Origin: a virus
Virus record (IMG/VR): IMGVR_UViG_3300044612_002233
Location: 56,028 to 120,027 of that record
Length of the DNA stretch: 64,000 nucleotides
Strand: one strand, 5' to 3'
Below the pieces are notes generated by a model. The model was not told where the DNA came from and made no database searches. It saw nothing but the letters and a program-made list of their open reading frames with translations. This document shows positions 54,189 to 62,417 of the stretch, in pieces. The position numbers and the translations under genes were made by a program. Position 1 is the stretch's first letter. Each line of letters begins with the position of its first letter.

Positions 54189-55226
54189 CTATCTTTTTCT
54201 TGCTTGAGATGCTTGGTTCATTAAATTCATTCTAACATCGGGTAAATTTCCATCATCAACAGAGCCCATTTGTTGAACATAATTCATTTTTTCTTTCATT
54301 CTTCTTAAAGAGTCTGGAGAATTTAATCCAATAATATCTTCAATTTCTTCCTTGCTTTGTGGTATTAAAAATACTTCCTGAGCATTTTTTAGCTTCGGAT
54401 TCATCTCGTCAATTTGGGCTTGTTTTTTCGCTTTTTGATTTTTCTCTCGTTGATGAATCATCCAACCATCTAACATATCGTCATCTTCAATAACATGATC
54501 TGATGGACACTCAGGATGATCATAAATATTATCGTACATTCTAGTTACACTAACTGTTGTTCGTTGATCATCAGTCCAATCGCATACTGCTTTATTGAAT
54601 ACTTTCTCTTTATTACAGTTCCAGTACGATCTCCACATGGAACTTCTTGCTAATTCTTTATATGAGTCTATTGCGATATTCTGTTTATTTACTTCTGTTA
54701 CTAAATCATTAAAATAAACATATGATGCTTGATCACTAGATACTTGTTTTGGAAAAACTCTCATATTATTTTTAAATAATGTATTACAAAGTATATACTC
54801 GTTTTTTATGGATGATGCATATCCTTCTAAAGTATGAGAAAATAGGTCGTTTTTATAGTCCATAATTTTATTTAATTGATTTCTATATTCACTTAATGAT
54901 TTTTTAATTTTTTTTACTTTATCTGATAATGCTGCTGATAAAAACATATCCACTTTGCTTCTTTCAATCTTTTTTTCTATATCTTTAATAATGTTATTTG
55001 TGTCCTTTGACCACAGGCCCAAACTAATTAACATATTATCCAAATCTTCTGCTCTAATCCAATCATTATATTTTTCATCATTAATGATACTATCATATAA
55101 TAGTTGAGCTTCATACTTAATATCAACAGATGAATTTTTTAGCTCATATTGCTCATTTTTATATGTGAATAATATTTTTCCTGATAATACTCTATATAAT
55201 AGTAATTCCAGATCAGCATCAGTCAT
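54189..55226 (-). CDS. Probable tail assembly protein (helical, 345 aa)
   Basis: The protein is largely helical and charged, with a coiled-coil-like segment at about 80-120 (DIEKKIERSKVDMFLSAALS, then KKIKKSLSEYRNQLNKIM). The second half contains a Trp-rich stretch (SSMWRSYWNCNKEKVFN) and a Lys/Gln-rich helix (REKNQKAKKQAQ). AGGA lies six bases upstream of the ATG. The start overlaps the stop of the 47-residue coiled-coil gene, and the gene ends with TAG. No named family was recognised. It lies in the tube-to-tape interval where chaperones and T4 gp26/gp51-like factors are found; assignment as a tail assembly factor is inferred. Confidence 0.75.
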   Translation of the reverse strand: MTDADLELLLYRVLSGKILFTYKNEQYELKNSSVDIKYEAQLLYDSIINDEKYNDWIRAEDLDNMLISLGLWSKDTNNIIKDIEKKIERSKVDMFLSAALSDKVKKIKKSLSEYRNQLNKIMDYKNDLFSHTLEGYASSIKNEYILCNTLFKNNMRVFPKQVSSDQASYVYFNDLVTEVNKQNIAIDSYKELARSSMWRSYWNCNKEKVFNKAVCDWTDDQRTTVSVTRMYDNIYDHPECPSDHVIEDDDMLDGWMIHQREKNQKAKKQAQIDEMNPKLKNAQEVFLIPQSKEEIEDIIGLNSPDSLRRMKEKMNYVQQMGSVDDGNLPDVRMNLMNQASQARKR

Positions 55227-55362
55227 CCTTGTTCCTGGTTTGTTTTAACTTTAGAATTTCAGAATCCTTGTCCTTTAACTGCTGCTGTAAACGCTCTAGC
55301 AGTTTTTGCATATTATACATATCCACATATAATTTTCCTACTATACTGAATAGTTCATCCAT
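55219..55362 (-). CDS. Small coiled-coil protein (47 aa) between tube and chaperone genes
   Basis: A short frame starts with ATG at 55362 with AGGA six bases upstream (TAGGACAACTATG). The product begins MDELFSIVGKLYVDMYN and continues as a heptad-type helix (KLLERLQQQLKDKDSEILKL), so it is probably a small dimeric or trimeric coiled coil. Its TGA overlaps the start of the 345-residue gene by eight bases, which is good evidence for a real coupled gene. The function is unknown; tail assembly is likely from position. Confidence 0.7.
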   Translation of the reverse strand: MDELFSIVGKLYVDMYNMQKLLERLQQQLKDKDSEILKLKQTRNKDD

Positions 55363-55417
55363 AGTTGTCCTAAGTCCTGTTCAATATCCCTTGTCTGCTT
55401 ACAAATTTAACTAATTA

Positions 55418-56521
55418 TCAGTCACCAACATTGCTATCGGTACCATTATCTACCCAACTAGGATCAATGAATGATCCGCTACCGGTCACAACAAGCTTAT
55501 TAAAGGTTTGATAGCTATATGTAACAGTAGCGTTACCACCGCCAGTATCTCCACCGGCATAATTAACGCTTGTTAGCTTATTCTTACTACCAAGATCAAT
55601 ACCTAAATTATTAGCATCTCCACTACCGCAAATACGAATAAAAATCGTCTTATCTTGAAGATTCTTATACTCAGTAGCGCAACTTGATGTTTGATTGCTA
55701 AAGTCTAAAGCATTAACCATATCTCCACTAGCGGCGATAATCTGGAATTCACTAGTAACTTCAAGAGGGAATGTTACATAACGATAGTATGGGGCCATTG
55801 CTCCGAGTTCGAAAATTGCTTCACGACCAAGATTAGCACTAACAGTAACACTTTGGAGTCTTGGTTTTCCATTACCAGGAGCAGGAATACCACCACCAGC
55901 GCCTGTTGGAATAACACTATGAACAGCATTATACTTATAACGTCTAGCAACTGATGGAGCTGTCATTGTTCCGGCGGAAGTACCTGAATCAAAAGTACCA
56001 TTAGAGTTTGGAGCTCCATGTAATCCACTATTCCATACTTTATTATTTCCAACAAGAGTAATGTCTTCTGTAGCATTTCCTTCAACAGGAATAGTATAGC
56101 TAACGCTTGACAAATACATTCCACTGCAGTCAACGTAGTTACTTGGTGTTCCAGTAGCTGCTGCTAAATCGTCACTATAAAGACCTAAACGAACATTAAC
56201 TCTATTATTTGCTAAAGCAACAAGTTCTTTTCCACTAGCGAAAGTAGCAGCATTTTGTCCACACATACATAATAGATATAGTGGGAATGTTCCGTCAATA
56301 ATTTTACTCATTGTAACTTCAACTTCAGGAACATTTTCCATGTTATCGTAAAGTTCGATTTGACCTAATTGGAAAACTTGTTCTAGTGTGAAGTTTGTTG
56401 TGATACCTATGCTCTGTAAGCCTCTAGGATAGTACCAGTTAGAGGCGACTGCTGTTCCGTCTACGTTTTGTCCTTTAAGAGCAACACCTTGTGTGGCGTA
56501 AAAAATTCTGTTAAATGGCAT
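55418..56521 (-). CDS. Major tail tube protein
   Basis: The 367-residue protein carries IGITTNFTLEQVFQLGQIEL followed by NVPEVEVTMSKIIDG, an arrangement typical of tail tube proteins of large tailed phages. The rest is beta-rich (VTVSANLGREAIFELGAMAP; TFPLEVTSEFQIIA), as expected for a subunit that forms stacked hexameric rings. GGAG lies eight bases upstream of the ATG, and a late-promoter-like TATAAATC lies in the same short gap. The gene stands immediately before the chaperone genes and the tape measure gene, the usual order. No sheath gene lies beside it, so a non-contractile tail is possible. Confidence 0.75.
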   Translation of the reverse strand: MPFNRIFYATQGVALKGQNVDGTAVASNWYYPRGLQSIGITTNFTLEQVFQLGQIELYDNMENVPEVEVTMSKIIDGTFPLYLLCMCGQNAATFASGKELVALANNRVNVRLGLYSDDLAAATGTPSNYVDCSGMYLSSVSYTIPVEGNATEDITLVGNNKVWNSGLHGAPNSNGTFDSGTSAGTMTAPSVARRYKYNAVHSVIPTGAGGGIPAPGNGKPRLQSVTVSANLGREAIFELGAMAPYYRYVTFPLEVTSEFQIIAASGDMVNALDFSNQTSSCATEYKNLQDKTIFIRICGSGDANNLGIDLGSKNKLTSVNYAGGDTGGGNATVTYSYQTFNKLVVTGSGSFIDPSWVDNGTDSNVGD

Positions 56522-56548
56522 GTGTATTCTCCGAATAAGGGGTGTTTT

Positions 56549-56556
56549 GATTTATA
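56549..56556 (-). promoter_or_regulatory. Candidate late promoter before the tail tube gene (TATAAATC)
   Basis: The minus strand reads TATAAATC in the 51-base gap before the tail tube gene, seven of eight matches to the T4-type late consensus, about 28 bases upstream of the ATG. An abundant tube protein needs strong expression, which fits, but AT-rich DNA makes chance matches common. Confidence 0.3.
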
Positions 56557-56572
56557 TGTAATATACACCAAG

Positions 56573-57508
56573 TCATGGAAAAATTTCTATCGACCATCTG
56601 ATAAGACCATTATATAAGTTGCTGCTCAAAGTATTCATTTCGCCAAGACTGCTACTTTTAATATTACACCAATACTGCCTAAAATTAGCTACCAATCCAG
56701 GATAATTTTGTCCATTTCGATTAATACTTCCTTCCGAAGTTAATGAATAAACTTGGTTTTTGGCTACTTTATCAGAGTCATATAGAAATAAGACTTTATC
56801 TTTTTGAGCTAATAATATATCTATTAATACATTTCTTTGAGTTGCAGTTGGAGAAAAAATATGAAGAAAAACATCCTGAGTCCAAACATTTTGGGTGGTT
56901 CCTAATTGAAAAGGAGTTAGTTCTGTTCTTGGCGCAAGCTCTATAATAACTGCTGGCAATTGTACTCTATGAATAGAGGTGATAGCATAATCTCCATTCG
57001 ACTTATAATTAGCCGGATTATACGTTTCTTTTTGAACCTCTTTCCACCATAATGAATCAGTAGATTTATAGGTTTGAACATATCTGTATGAATATCCAGC
57101 AGTAACAGAGCTAGTGGCAGAAACAGCATTAGTAAATTTAATTTGACCTAATGGATAATTTACAGAATATGTATAACTACCACTTCCTGATGGTGCAGGA
57201 AGAAAAGCGTTGTTTAGATATACTCCAGAAAATAATGATGGAGAAACTCCACTATATACTATTCCTGATTCGTAAACCCAGTCTTTTCTTGGAGCCTGCC
57301 ATAATCTATTTCCTGCAACAGTAGGGTCAGTTGACAACTTTAATGTTTGAAAACCAACTGTTCCTGTTATAGCCACTGTTGGGGTTGATACATTTATAAA
57401 TCCTCCAATATTTAAAAATGACCAATCTAGAAAACTCTTTAGGTTATCTTCTAAATTTGATATCTTATCTTTATATGTTATTGAGCCAACATTATGAAAT
57501 TGTGTCAT
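56573..57508 (-). CDS. Tail completion or terminator-like structural protein
   Basis: The 311-residue protein is beta-rich, with segments such as VYLNNAFLPAPSGSGSYTYS and QDVFLHIFSPTATQRNVLIDILLAQKDKVLFLYDSD. The latter resembles the alpha/beta core of tail terminator proteins that cap the tube at the head end. The start overlaps the stop of the previous gene (ATGA). It lies between the gp10-like gene and the tube gene, where terminator proteins are usually encoded. Assignment is tentative. Confidence 0.65.
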   Translation of the reverse strand: MTQFHNVGSITYKDKISNLEDNLKSFLDWSFLNIGGFINVSTPTVAITGTVGFQTLKLSTDPTVAGNRLWQAPRKDWVYESGIVYSGVSPSLFSGVYLNNAFLPAPSGSGSYTYSVNYPLGQIKFTNAVSATSSVTAGYSYRYVQTYKSTDSLWWKEVQKETYNPANYKSNGDYAITSIHRVQLPAVIIELAPRTELTPFQLGTTQNVWTQDVFLHIFSPTATQRNVLIDILLAQKDKVLFLYDSDKVAKNQVYSLTSEGSINRNGQNYPGLVANFRQYWCNIKSSSLGEMNTLSSNLYNGLIRWSIEIFP

Positions 57509-58146
57509 AGATTTTTTTCTATATTCTCTTGAATAATTTTATAGACACTATCTTCTACACTATTTATGGCTCTGGTTGTCCAATTATCATTTTCTGTTCC
57601 TGCAAACTGTGGAGGAACTCTCCAAGAACTTGACGATGGAATCATAATGGCCATTCCTGATCTTGAATATGGAGATGGAAAATATGATACCTCATAGTTT
57701 TTAACTAATATTTCATTACCTTTTAATAATAGCCATTCTAGCCATGGTAAAGAATATCCGCTAGCATCTTTTACAGATGCTATGTCAGCATATATAACTC
57801 CATTTAGATCATCAGATTTCATCATTGTAAGCACGAATCCGCCAGACAAACCTTTATTTGTAACTGTTATAGCATTTCTTTGAACAGATAATGTCTCTAT
57901 AAGAGCATCTATTACGGAATTGATCGAGGTAGCGTCGGCTATGCCTAATTCAGCCTTTAGTGTTCCTGTCATTAAAGAAGAATATTCTGGTTGATTTCTT
58001 AATGACTCACTAACAAGAATTTTGATTTGTGATGAAATTGTTGGAAGAGCTTTATTGATCGCTTTATCTAGAATAATCTTTAATTCATCCATGATTAGTT
58101 TAGCTATTTGATTATCAGTTTCTAATAATCGTAAAGAAAATTTCAT
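57505..58146 (-). CDS. Head-tail/tail completion protein, HK97 gp10-like (putative)
   Basis: This 213-residue protein starts with a helical region (MDELKIILDKAINKALPTI) and then a conserved-looking segment (LPWLEWLLLKGNEILVKNYE, then SRSGMAIM and SWRVPPQFAGTENDNWTTRAI), which I associate with neck or tail completion proteins of large environmental phages. Start and stop both overlap the neighbours by four bases (ATGA), so it belongs to a tightly coupled run of genes. The gp10-like role is inferred from position and general pattern. Confidence 0.65.
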   Translation of the reverse strand: MKFSLRLLETDNQIAKLIMDELKIILDKAINKALPTISSQIKILVSESLRNQPEYSSLMTGTLKAELGIADATSINSVIDALIETLSVQRNAITVTNKGLSGGFVLTMMKSDDLNGVIYADIASVKDASGYSLPWLEWLLLKGNEILVKNYEVSYFPSPYSRSGMAIMIPSSSSWRVPPQFAGTENDNWTTRAINSVEDSVYKIIQENIEKNL

Positions 58147-58676
58147 TTACGCTTCCACATAGTTATAATATATGAATTATTACCAAGTCCTGCTGGTTCT
58201 GGATCTCCAGCTCTTTCATAGGTATAATTACCATACTTGCTAATCTTAGAATCTATAATAATTTCAGAGGCATTTCTAATTTTTGGTAAAAGCTCAACTT
58301 TACATATTGTTTGAACCATCCCATCTGGAATATTAACAGTTTTTGAAGACCAATTCATCCAGTACTTGCTATCAAATATGCAAGCCAAATATACTGTTTC
58401 GCTTGAGGATGATGATGTTGTCATGCCCATACCCATGCAAGAAGGACATATTGAACCTTCTGGAAATGGATTAGGGCCCCTATTATTATATTTATTTGAA
58501 GACAATCCAGAGATAGTATCAAAAATACAGTTATTACAATAAACAGCATTTCCCGCACCAGAGTATTTAAAAGTACAAGGAACAGTCAATGCTGTGGTTT
58601 CCAACAAAGAGTCTATGGCATCTTTATATAGTTGTTTAAATTCTGAATTTATTAAATTAGAAAAAGGATTTGTCAT
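58143..58676 (-). CDS. Zinc-finger neck or connector protein (putative)
   Basis: The 177-residue protein contains C47-x2-C50 and C77-x2-C80-MGMG, a split zinc-binding pattern whose second half resembles DnaJ-type CxxCxGxG. The gene overlaps both neighbours by ATGA and has no ribosome binding site of its own. A similar CPFC/CDKC pair occurs in the hub protein of this window. It probably stabilises a small structural fold. Family unknown; head-tail connection is inferred from the neighbours. Confidence 0.7.
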   Translation of the reverse strand: MTNPFSNLINSEFKQLYKDAIDSLLETTALTVPCTFKYSGAGNAVYCNNCIFDTISGLSSNKYNNRGPNPFPEGSICPSCMGMGMTTSSSSSETVYLACIFDSKYWMNWSSKTVNIPDGMVQTICKVELLPKIRNASEIIIDSKISKYGNYTYERAGDPEPAGLGNNSYIITMWKRK

Positions 58677-58870
58677 TTTGATATATAAACCATATTTGTA
58701 GCACTATTCTGGAGATCAACTGACGTTTTAGTTAAATTTTGACTATACCTTAAAATAATTTTAGAAATACTAATAGTATTTGTAATAAAATCATTCATAG
58801 AGATTGATAGTGTTGACTGTTCAATATTAACAGATCCAATAGTGTTATAGTTTTCTTTAACAATATTCAT
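58673..58870 (-). CDS. Small unknown protein (65 aa) in the neck operon
   Basis: A 65-residue frame with TAATG overlap to the gene before it and ATGA overlap to the gene after it, so it is almost certainly translated. The sequence is rich in Ser, Asn and Ile with a beta-like pattern (NIEQSTLSISMNDFITNTIS). No family recognised. Confidence 0.65.
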   Translation of the reverse strand: MNIVKENYNTIGSVNIEQSTLSISMNDFITNTISISKIILRYSQNLTKTSVDLQNSATNMVYISK

Positions 58871-59112
58871 TATGGATTATTTGTTGGTGGGGCTTTAGCT
58901 TCTCCAGGAACTCCAGGAGCAGCAGGAGCATAAGGAGCATCTTGATCAACTATAGCCTGAATGCATAGTTGTGCCCATAATTCTGCTTCTGTTGCAGAAC
59001 CCCAGGGTGTTGAATCTGGCCAATCTGGTTGATATACAATTGGCTCAGTTCTTCCTTCAGTAAAAATATTAACTGCAAAACTATTAGGATCTACTGTGTA
59101 AGTTAAATTCAT
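58870..59112 (-). CDS. Small virion-associated protein (80 aa)
   Basis: An AGGAG site eight bases upstream supports the ATG. The sequence has a hydrophilic N-terminal part, a Trp-rich middle (YQPDWPDSTPWGSATEAELW) and an Ala/Pro-rich tail (YAPAAPGVPGEAKAPP). Proteins of this kind occur beside tail-fibre genes in environmental phages, but no function is known to me. It precedes the neck gene run, whose first member overlaps it. Confidence 0.65.
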   Translation of the reverse strand: MNLTYTVDPNSFAVNIFTEGRTEPIVYQPDWPDSTPWGSATEAELWAQLCIQAIVDQDAPYAPAAPGVPGEAKAPPTNNP

Positions 59113-59144
59113 AAAATCATCTCCTATACTTAAAATTAAAAATA

Positions 59145-60467
59145 TTATGTAATACTATACCAATTATCGGCAGTTATTGATCTTTGTGTCCAAGTTATTC
59201 CATTTGATGATGTTGCTACTATACTACCATTACCAATAGCGATAAAGGTGTTATTTATATATATTATACTGTTCCACTGATTAGCAAAAATATTTTGATT
59301 AGACCAACTAGATGTGTCACTAGATAATGTTACGGCAGATGAGCTATTGGCTATAGCAACATAAACTCCATTTCCATAGGCCACTGTTGTCCAATAATCG
59401 GTAGATGGTAATGTTCCAGAGGTCCAATTTATTCCGTCTGAACTAATTAGTGTAATATTTGTATTATAGCCAACTATAACAAATCTACCGTCTCCGAATA
59501 CTATGTCTTTCCATTCTCTTGATACCGGCAAAGATCTTTGAGTCCATGTAGTACCATTTGTTGATGTTGCTATTATGGATGATGAGTCTGATATGGCAAC
59601 AAAAATACTATTGCCATATGCTACAGATTTCCATGTTGCATTAGCTGGTAGATTTACTGCATTCCACGTTAATCCGTCAGAGGATTTTGCAGCAATATGA
59701 GAGGCTGATAGAACAAGGAACATGTTGTTAGCATAGATTGCTTCTGTCCATTGATTGTTGGCATCGGCAATATTAAAATTATTACTAGTCCATGTGATAC
59801 CATGCGACGAATAATCATAGTCAGAGCTATTGTATGCACATGCTATAAATTTATTGTTGCCATAGGCAATACCTGTCCAATATCTAGAAGCTGTTAAATT
59901 ATTAATATTCCATGTTGCTCCATTATTTGGAGAGGCTGCTGATCTGTTGCTATTAAAAGCCACCGCAACAGGAAAACCTCCAACAGGATATACAACCGGC
60001 ATTGTTGGTTCTGGCGTTGGGGTTGGATCGGGTGTTGGACTTGGCTCAGGTGTTGCGTCAGGTGTTGGTGTGAGCGTTTGAGTAATTGATGGAGTAGGAG
60101 TGACGTAAGGAGTCACAGAAATTGTTGGCGTTAACGAAACTGTTGGCGTTACTGTTTGAGTTACTGAAATTGTTGGGGTCTTTGTTGGGCTTATGCTGAT
60201 TGTGGGAGTAACGGTCCTTGTTTGTGTTGGGGTTTTTGTTACTGTGCGAGTTGGTGTTCTTGTTACTCCGGGGAGAGCTGCTCCTGGCCCAAGCTTATAA
60301 TAAGCAGGATCGTCAAACTTTTCATCATATGTATCTATATCAGACGGATTGACCGGATCAGCATCTTTGGAACTATCATAGTAGTTCATGGCTTGTCCAC
60401 CAGTATTTACAGTACTAGAACCATTACTTATTGGTCTGTCTTCTCTCGCTTTTGAAATATCTGTCAT
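59145..60467 (-). CDS. Virion adhesin or decoration protein: Thr/Pro array plus beta-propeller
   Basis: I chose the ATG at 60467, with AAAGGA seven bases upstream; an adjacent in-frame TTG is less likely. After an N-terminal segment of about 65 residues (YDSSKDADPVNPSDIDTYDE), a Thr/Pro array runs to about residue 155. The C-terminal 280 residues consist of six or seven repeats with (W)(K/T)(S/D)(I/V)(A/V)YGNxxFVA and S(T/S)(D/N)G(I/T)TW, a sialidase/YCF48-like beta-propeller with BNR-like signatures. The same propeller type ends the gene at 15581. No sialidase catalytic residues were placed, so glycan binding is more likely than cleavage. Confidence 0.85.
   Translation of the reverse strand: MTDISKAREDRPISNGSSTVNTGGQAMNYYDSSKDADPVNPSDIDTYDEKFDDPAYYKLGPGAALPGVTRTPTRTVTKTPTQTRTVTPTISISPTKTPTISVTQTVTPTVSLTPTISVTPYVTPTPSITQTLTPTPDATPEPSPTPDPTPTPEPTMPVVYPVGGFPVAVAFNSNRSAASPNNGATWNINNLTASRYWTGIAYGNNKFIACAYNSSDYDYSSHGITWTSNNFNIADANNQWTEAIYANNMFLVLSASHIAAKSSDGLTWNAVNLPANATWKSVAYGNSIFVAISDSSSIIATSTNGTTWTQRSLPVSREWKDIVFGDGRFVIVGYNTNITLISSDGINWTSGTLPSTDYWTTVAYGNGVYVAIANSSSAVTLSSDTSSWSNQNIFANQWNSIIYINNTFIAIGNGSIVATSSNGITWTQRSITADNWYSIT
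60004..60270 (-). repeat. Thr/Pro low-complexity array of the second propeller protein
   Basis: About 88 residues of TRTPT, TVTPT, TPTPD and PEPSPTPDPTPTPEP units, with the acidic PE/PD variant towards the end. It is a linker between the N-terminal attachment segment and the propeller and belongs to the same repeat type as the arrays at 16530-19884. Confidence 0.85.
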
Positions 60468-60491
60468 CAATATATCCTTTATTTTATAAGA

Positions 60492-61481
60492 TTATGGTTT
60501 GTATGTTAGTACAAGTTTCCAGCCAGCTATTGATCCAGAAATTGTGGGGTCGGTATCTTTCACTATAAGATTCCAAACTCCCGTTACGCTATTTCCAAAT
60601 AAATGATCAAAGCCATATGCTAAAGTTTCATTTGAGTATTTGATAGAGTTTATTTTTTGACTATTGTTATATATATTACATAGATTGCCATTGGATACAT
60701 TATGCAAATACGATGTTGGTAATGCTTTATTAGAAAACATAAAACTAAAATTATTACTATTATTAGATATTTTATGATTACCAGCTAAGAGTATCTTGTT
60801 TCCAGAAGGAGGAGCTAGAAGAAGTTGTAAATCTTGTGGAGATGAATGGTTTAGATTATTTATAACCAGTTCCACATTTTCTATTTGTCTAGTATCTGTT
60901 GTAGAAACTGATCCAGTAACAGCGGATAGGTCTGGTATTTGTAGTGACGATCCTTCATATACTTTAGAATAAATATCAACATCTAAACAGTCTGTTTTTA
61001 AGCAAAGATCCTCAACGTCTGGTAGAGGTGTGGCTGTTGGAGTTGGTGTTCCTCCGCCTGTGTTGCCGCCTTCTGTACCACCTGTTCCTGGGTTTGTTTG
61101 TTGTACTTGACAATTTGGAAATGGTGTTTGTCTTTTTAGTATAGTTACAGAACCAGATACTAGTCTAGTAATCTTAGTTCCTTGTATAACATCTAAATCA
61201 TATACTGCATTATCAAATGAATATAGTTTAGTTAATGAATTATCAAGCTTTAATGTAATAAGACCTTTATCAGAAGCAACAAAAGAATAATTAGGGGCTT
61301 GAATTGTTGTTGAAAAAGACGTGGTTGCACTAACACCAGAATTTGGTATCATTTGCAGAACAACACAAGCTCCTTGATTACTACTTAAATCAACAGGACT
61401 ACCATTCTCATTATTGTATTGAAAATTAATTTCAAAGTCAGTACCCTGTTCAATTATAAAGTTATAGTTTACTGCTGGCAT
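60492..61481 (-). CDS. Modular virion protein with C-terminal P-domain
   Basis: Residues 1-118 (NYNFIIEQGTDFEINFQY, then YDLDVIQGTKITRLVSGSVT) form an attachment domain that recurs at the N-termini of fibre or baseplate proteins of large phages. A Gly/Thr/Pro linker follows (about 119-160). Residues about 176-329 match a proprotein-convertase P-domain (P/Homo B): VELVINNLNHSSPQDLQLLL (203-222) with APPSGNK, and GVWNLIVKD followed by GSIAGWKLVLTY near the end. P-domains are jelly-roll modules normally attached to subtilases; no protease domain is present here. AAGGA precedes the ATG. Probably a decoration or adhesin protein. Confidence 0.8.
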   Translation of the reverse strand: MPAVNYNFIIEQGTDFEINFQYNNENGSPVDLSSNQGACVVLQMIPNSGVSATTSFSTTIQAPNYSFVASDKGLITLKLDNSLTKLYSFDNAVYDLDVIQGTKITRLVSGSVTILKRQTPFPNCQVQQTNPGTGGTEGGNTGGGTPTPTATPLPDVEDLCLKTDCLDVDIYSKVYEGSSLQIPDLSAVTGSVSTTDTRQIENVELVINNLNHSSPQDLQLLLAPPSGNKILLAGNHKISNNSNNFSFMFSNKALPTSYLHNVSNGNLCNIYNNSQKINSIKYSNETLAYGFDHLFGNSVTGVWNLIVKDTDPTISGSIAGWKLVLTYKP

Positions 61482-61493
61482 AAGATTTCCTTG

Positions 61494-62003
61494 TTAAAAT
61501 AAATCTCTTCCTCTATTATCAGAGAATAGTGATCGTGGATCAAATTTATTACCAACAAACGGACCAAGAATTGCTCTAACAGCAGTAGCCTGACTAACAT
61601 CCCAGTGAGAGGTTAATTCATCGTATGATGCACATGGTCCTTTTTCTAGTATCTTTATGAATCCTTCTAAACTTCCCTTAACAGTTAGTGTTGCTGATCC
61701 TAGTGATGCTCTTATTCCTTCTAAAGCGGCCTTTGTTCTTAGTGCGCTTTGGTCAACAATACATGCTGCTTTAAGAGACACTAAGCTAATAAAAATCTCA
61801 TCATTATGATTAGTTGGATCAGGACTTATATTTCCTTCAACAACATCTACATTATAAGAATAATCAAGAACAACGTCAAATTGAACATATTTAGCAGCAA
61901 CTGCTATTATTTGTTTTAGCCTTTCATCACTATATGATGGTTGATCACTTAAATCATTAATGAGTGTTCTTACGATGATTGGTATTTCTATATCCCAAGA
62001 CAT
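61494..62003 (-). CDS. Head-tail adaptor-like protein
   Basis: The 169-residue helical protein (MSWDIEIPIIVRTLINDLSD, then YSDERLKQIIAVAAKYVQFD) has the size and helix-rich N-terminus of phage head-tail adaptors (gp6-like), with a C-terminal extension (KGPCASYDELTSHWDVSQAT). It stands at the head side of the tail gene block, after a candidate late promoter, and the next gene follows within 12 bases. The adaptor role is likely but not proven by any single motif. Confidence 0.65.
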   Translation of the reverse strand: MSWDIEIPIIVRTLINDLSDQPSYSDERLKQIIAVAAKYVQFDVVLDYSYNVDVVEGNISPDPTNHNDEIFISLVSLKAACIVDQSALRTKAALEGIRASLGSATLTVKGSLEGFIKILEKGPCASYDELTSHWDVSQATAVRAILGPFVGNKFDPRSLFSDNRGRDLF

Positions 62004-62052
62004 AATATGGCCTTTTTAAAAAATGAAATCTTAAGTACTTATAGGCATTATC

Positions 62053-62060
62053 TATTTATA
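62053..62060 (-). promoter_or_regulatory. Candidate T4-type late promoter (TATAAATA)
   Basis: The minus strand of the 63-base gap before the adaptor-like gene reads TATAAATA, an exact match to the T4 late promoter core, about 50 bases upstream of the ATG at 62003. By base composition about nine chance copies per strand are expected in the whole window, but few within the small total of non-coding DNA. It would drive the adaptor-to-tube genes late in infection. Confidence 0.45.
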
Positions 62061-62066
62061 CACTTT

Positions 62067-62417
62067 TTAAACTGATCCTGAGGGATTTGGGAGCTGATCC
62101 TGAATAGTCACAGTACCATCTTCATTCATGGTGAATTGACCGATAACATCCCAGCCTTCTTGTATACTCTCTGGTTTTATACTATTAATTAATTGTCCTA
62201 GCGCATAGTGTAATTCAAATACCTCCCTAGCATCAGTTCCTAGAGCTTCTGCTATTTGAGTTGGAGTAGAGTGTGGATTGTTCCAAAAGTTTTTAGAACC
62301 CATATTAAAAGCATTGGTCATCATTTGAAAAGTTTGTCTGGTAGTGCCTTTAATATTATTGGCTACTCTAACAGCTCTATCAACTGGATTTTGTGAATTA
62401 TTATCTAAAATACTCAT
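62067..62417 (-). CDS. Small virion-associated protein (116 aa)
   Basis: GGAG lies seven bases upstream of the ATG, which overlaps the stop of the small gene before it (ATGA). The helical middle part (TPTQIAEALGTDAREVFELH, then ALGQLINSIKPESI) resembles short proteins often encoded beside fibre genes of environmental phages. The C-terminus has a short beta-hairpin (GQFTMNEDGTVTIQDQLP). Function unknown. Confidence 0.7.
   Translation of the reverse strand: MSILDNNSQNPVDRAVRVANNIKGTTRQTFQMMTNAFNMGSKNFWNNPHSTPTQIAEALGTDAREVFELHYALGQLINSIKPESIQEGWDVIGQFTMNEDGTVTIQDQLPNPSGSV

Noticed and set aside
59145-60467. Active sialidase
   Set aside because: Only propeller-type S-x-D/N-G-x-T-W repeats are seen; the arginine triad and other catalytic residues could not be placed.
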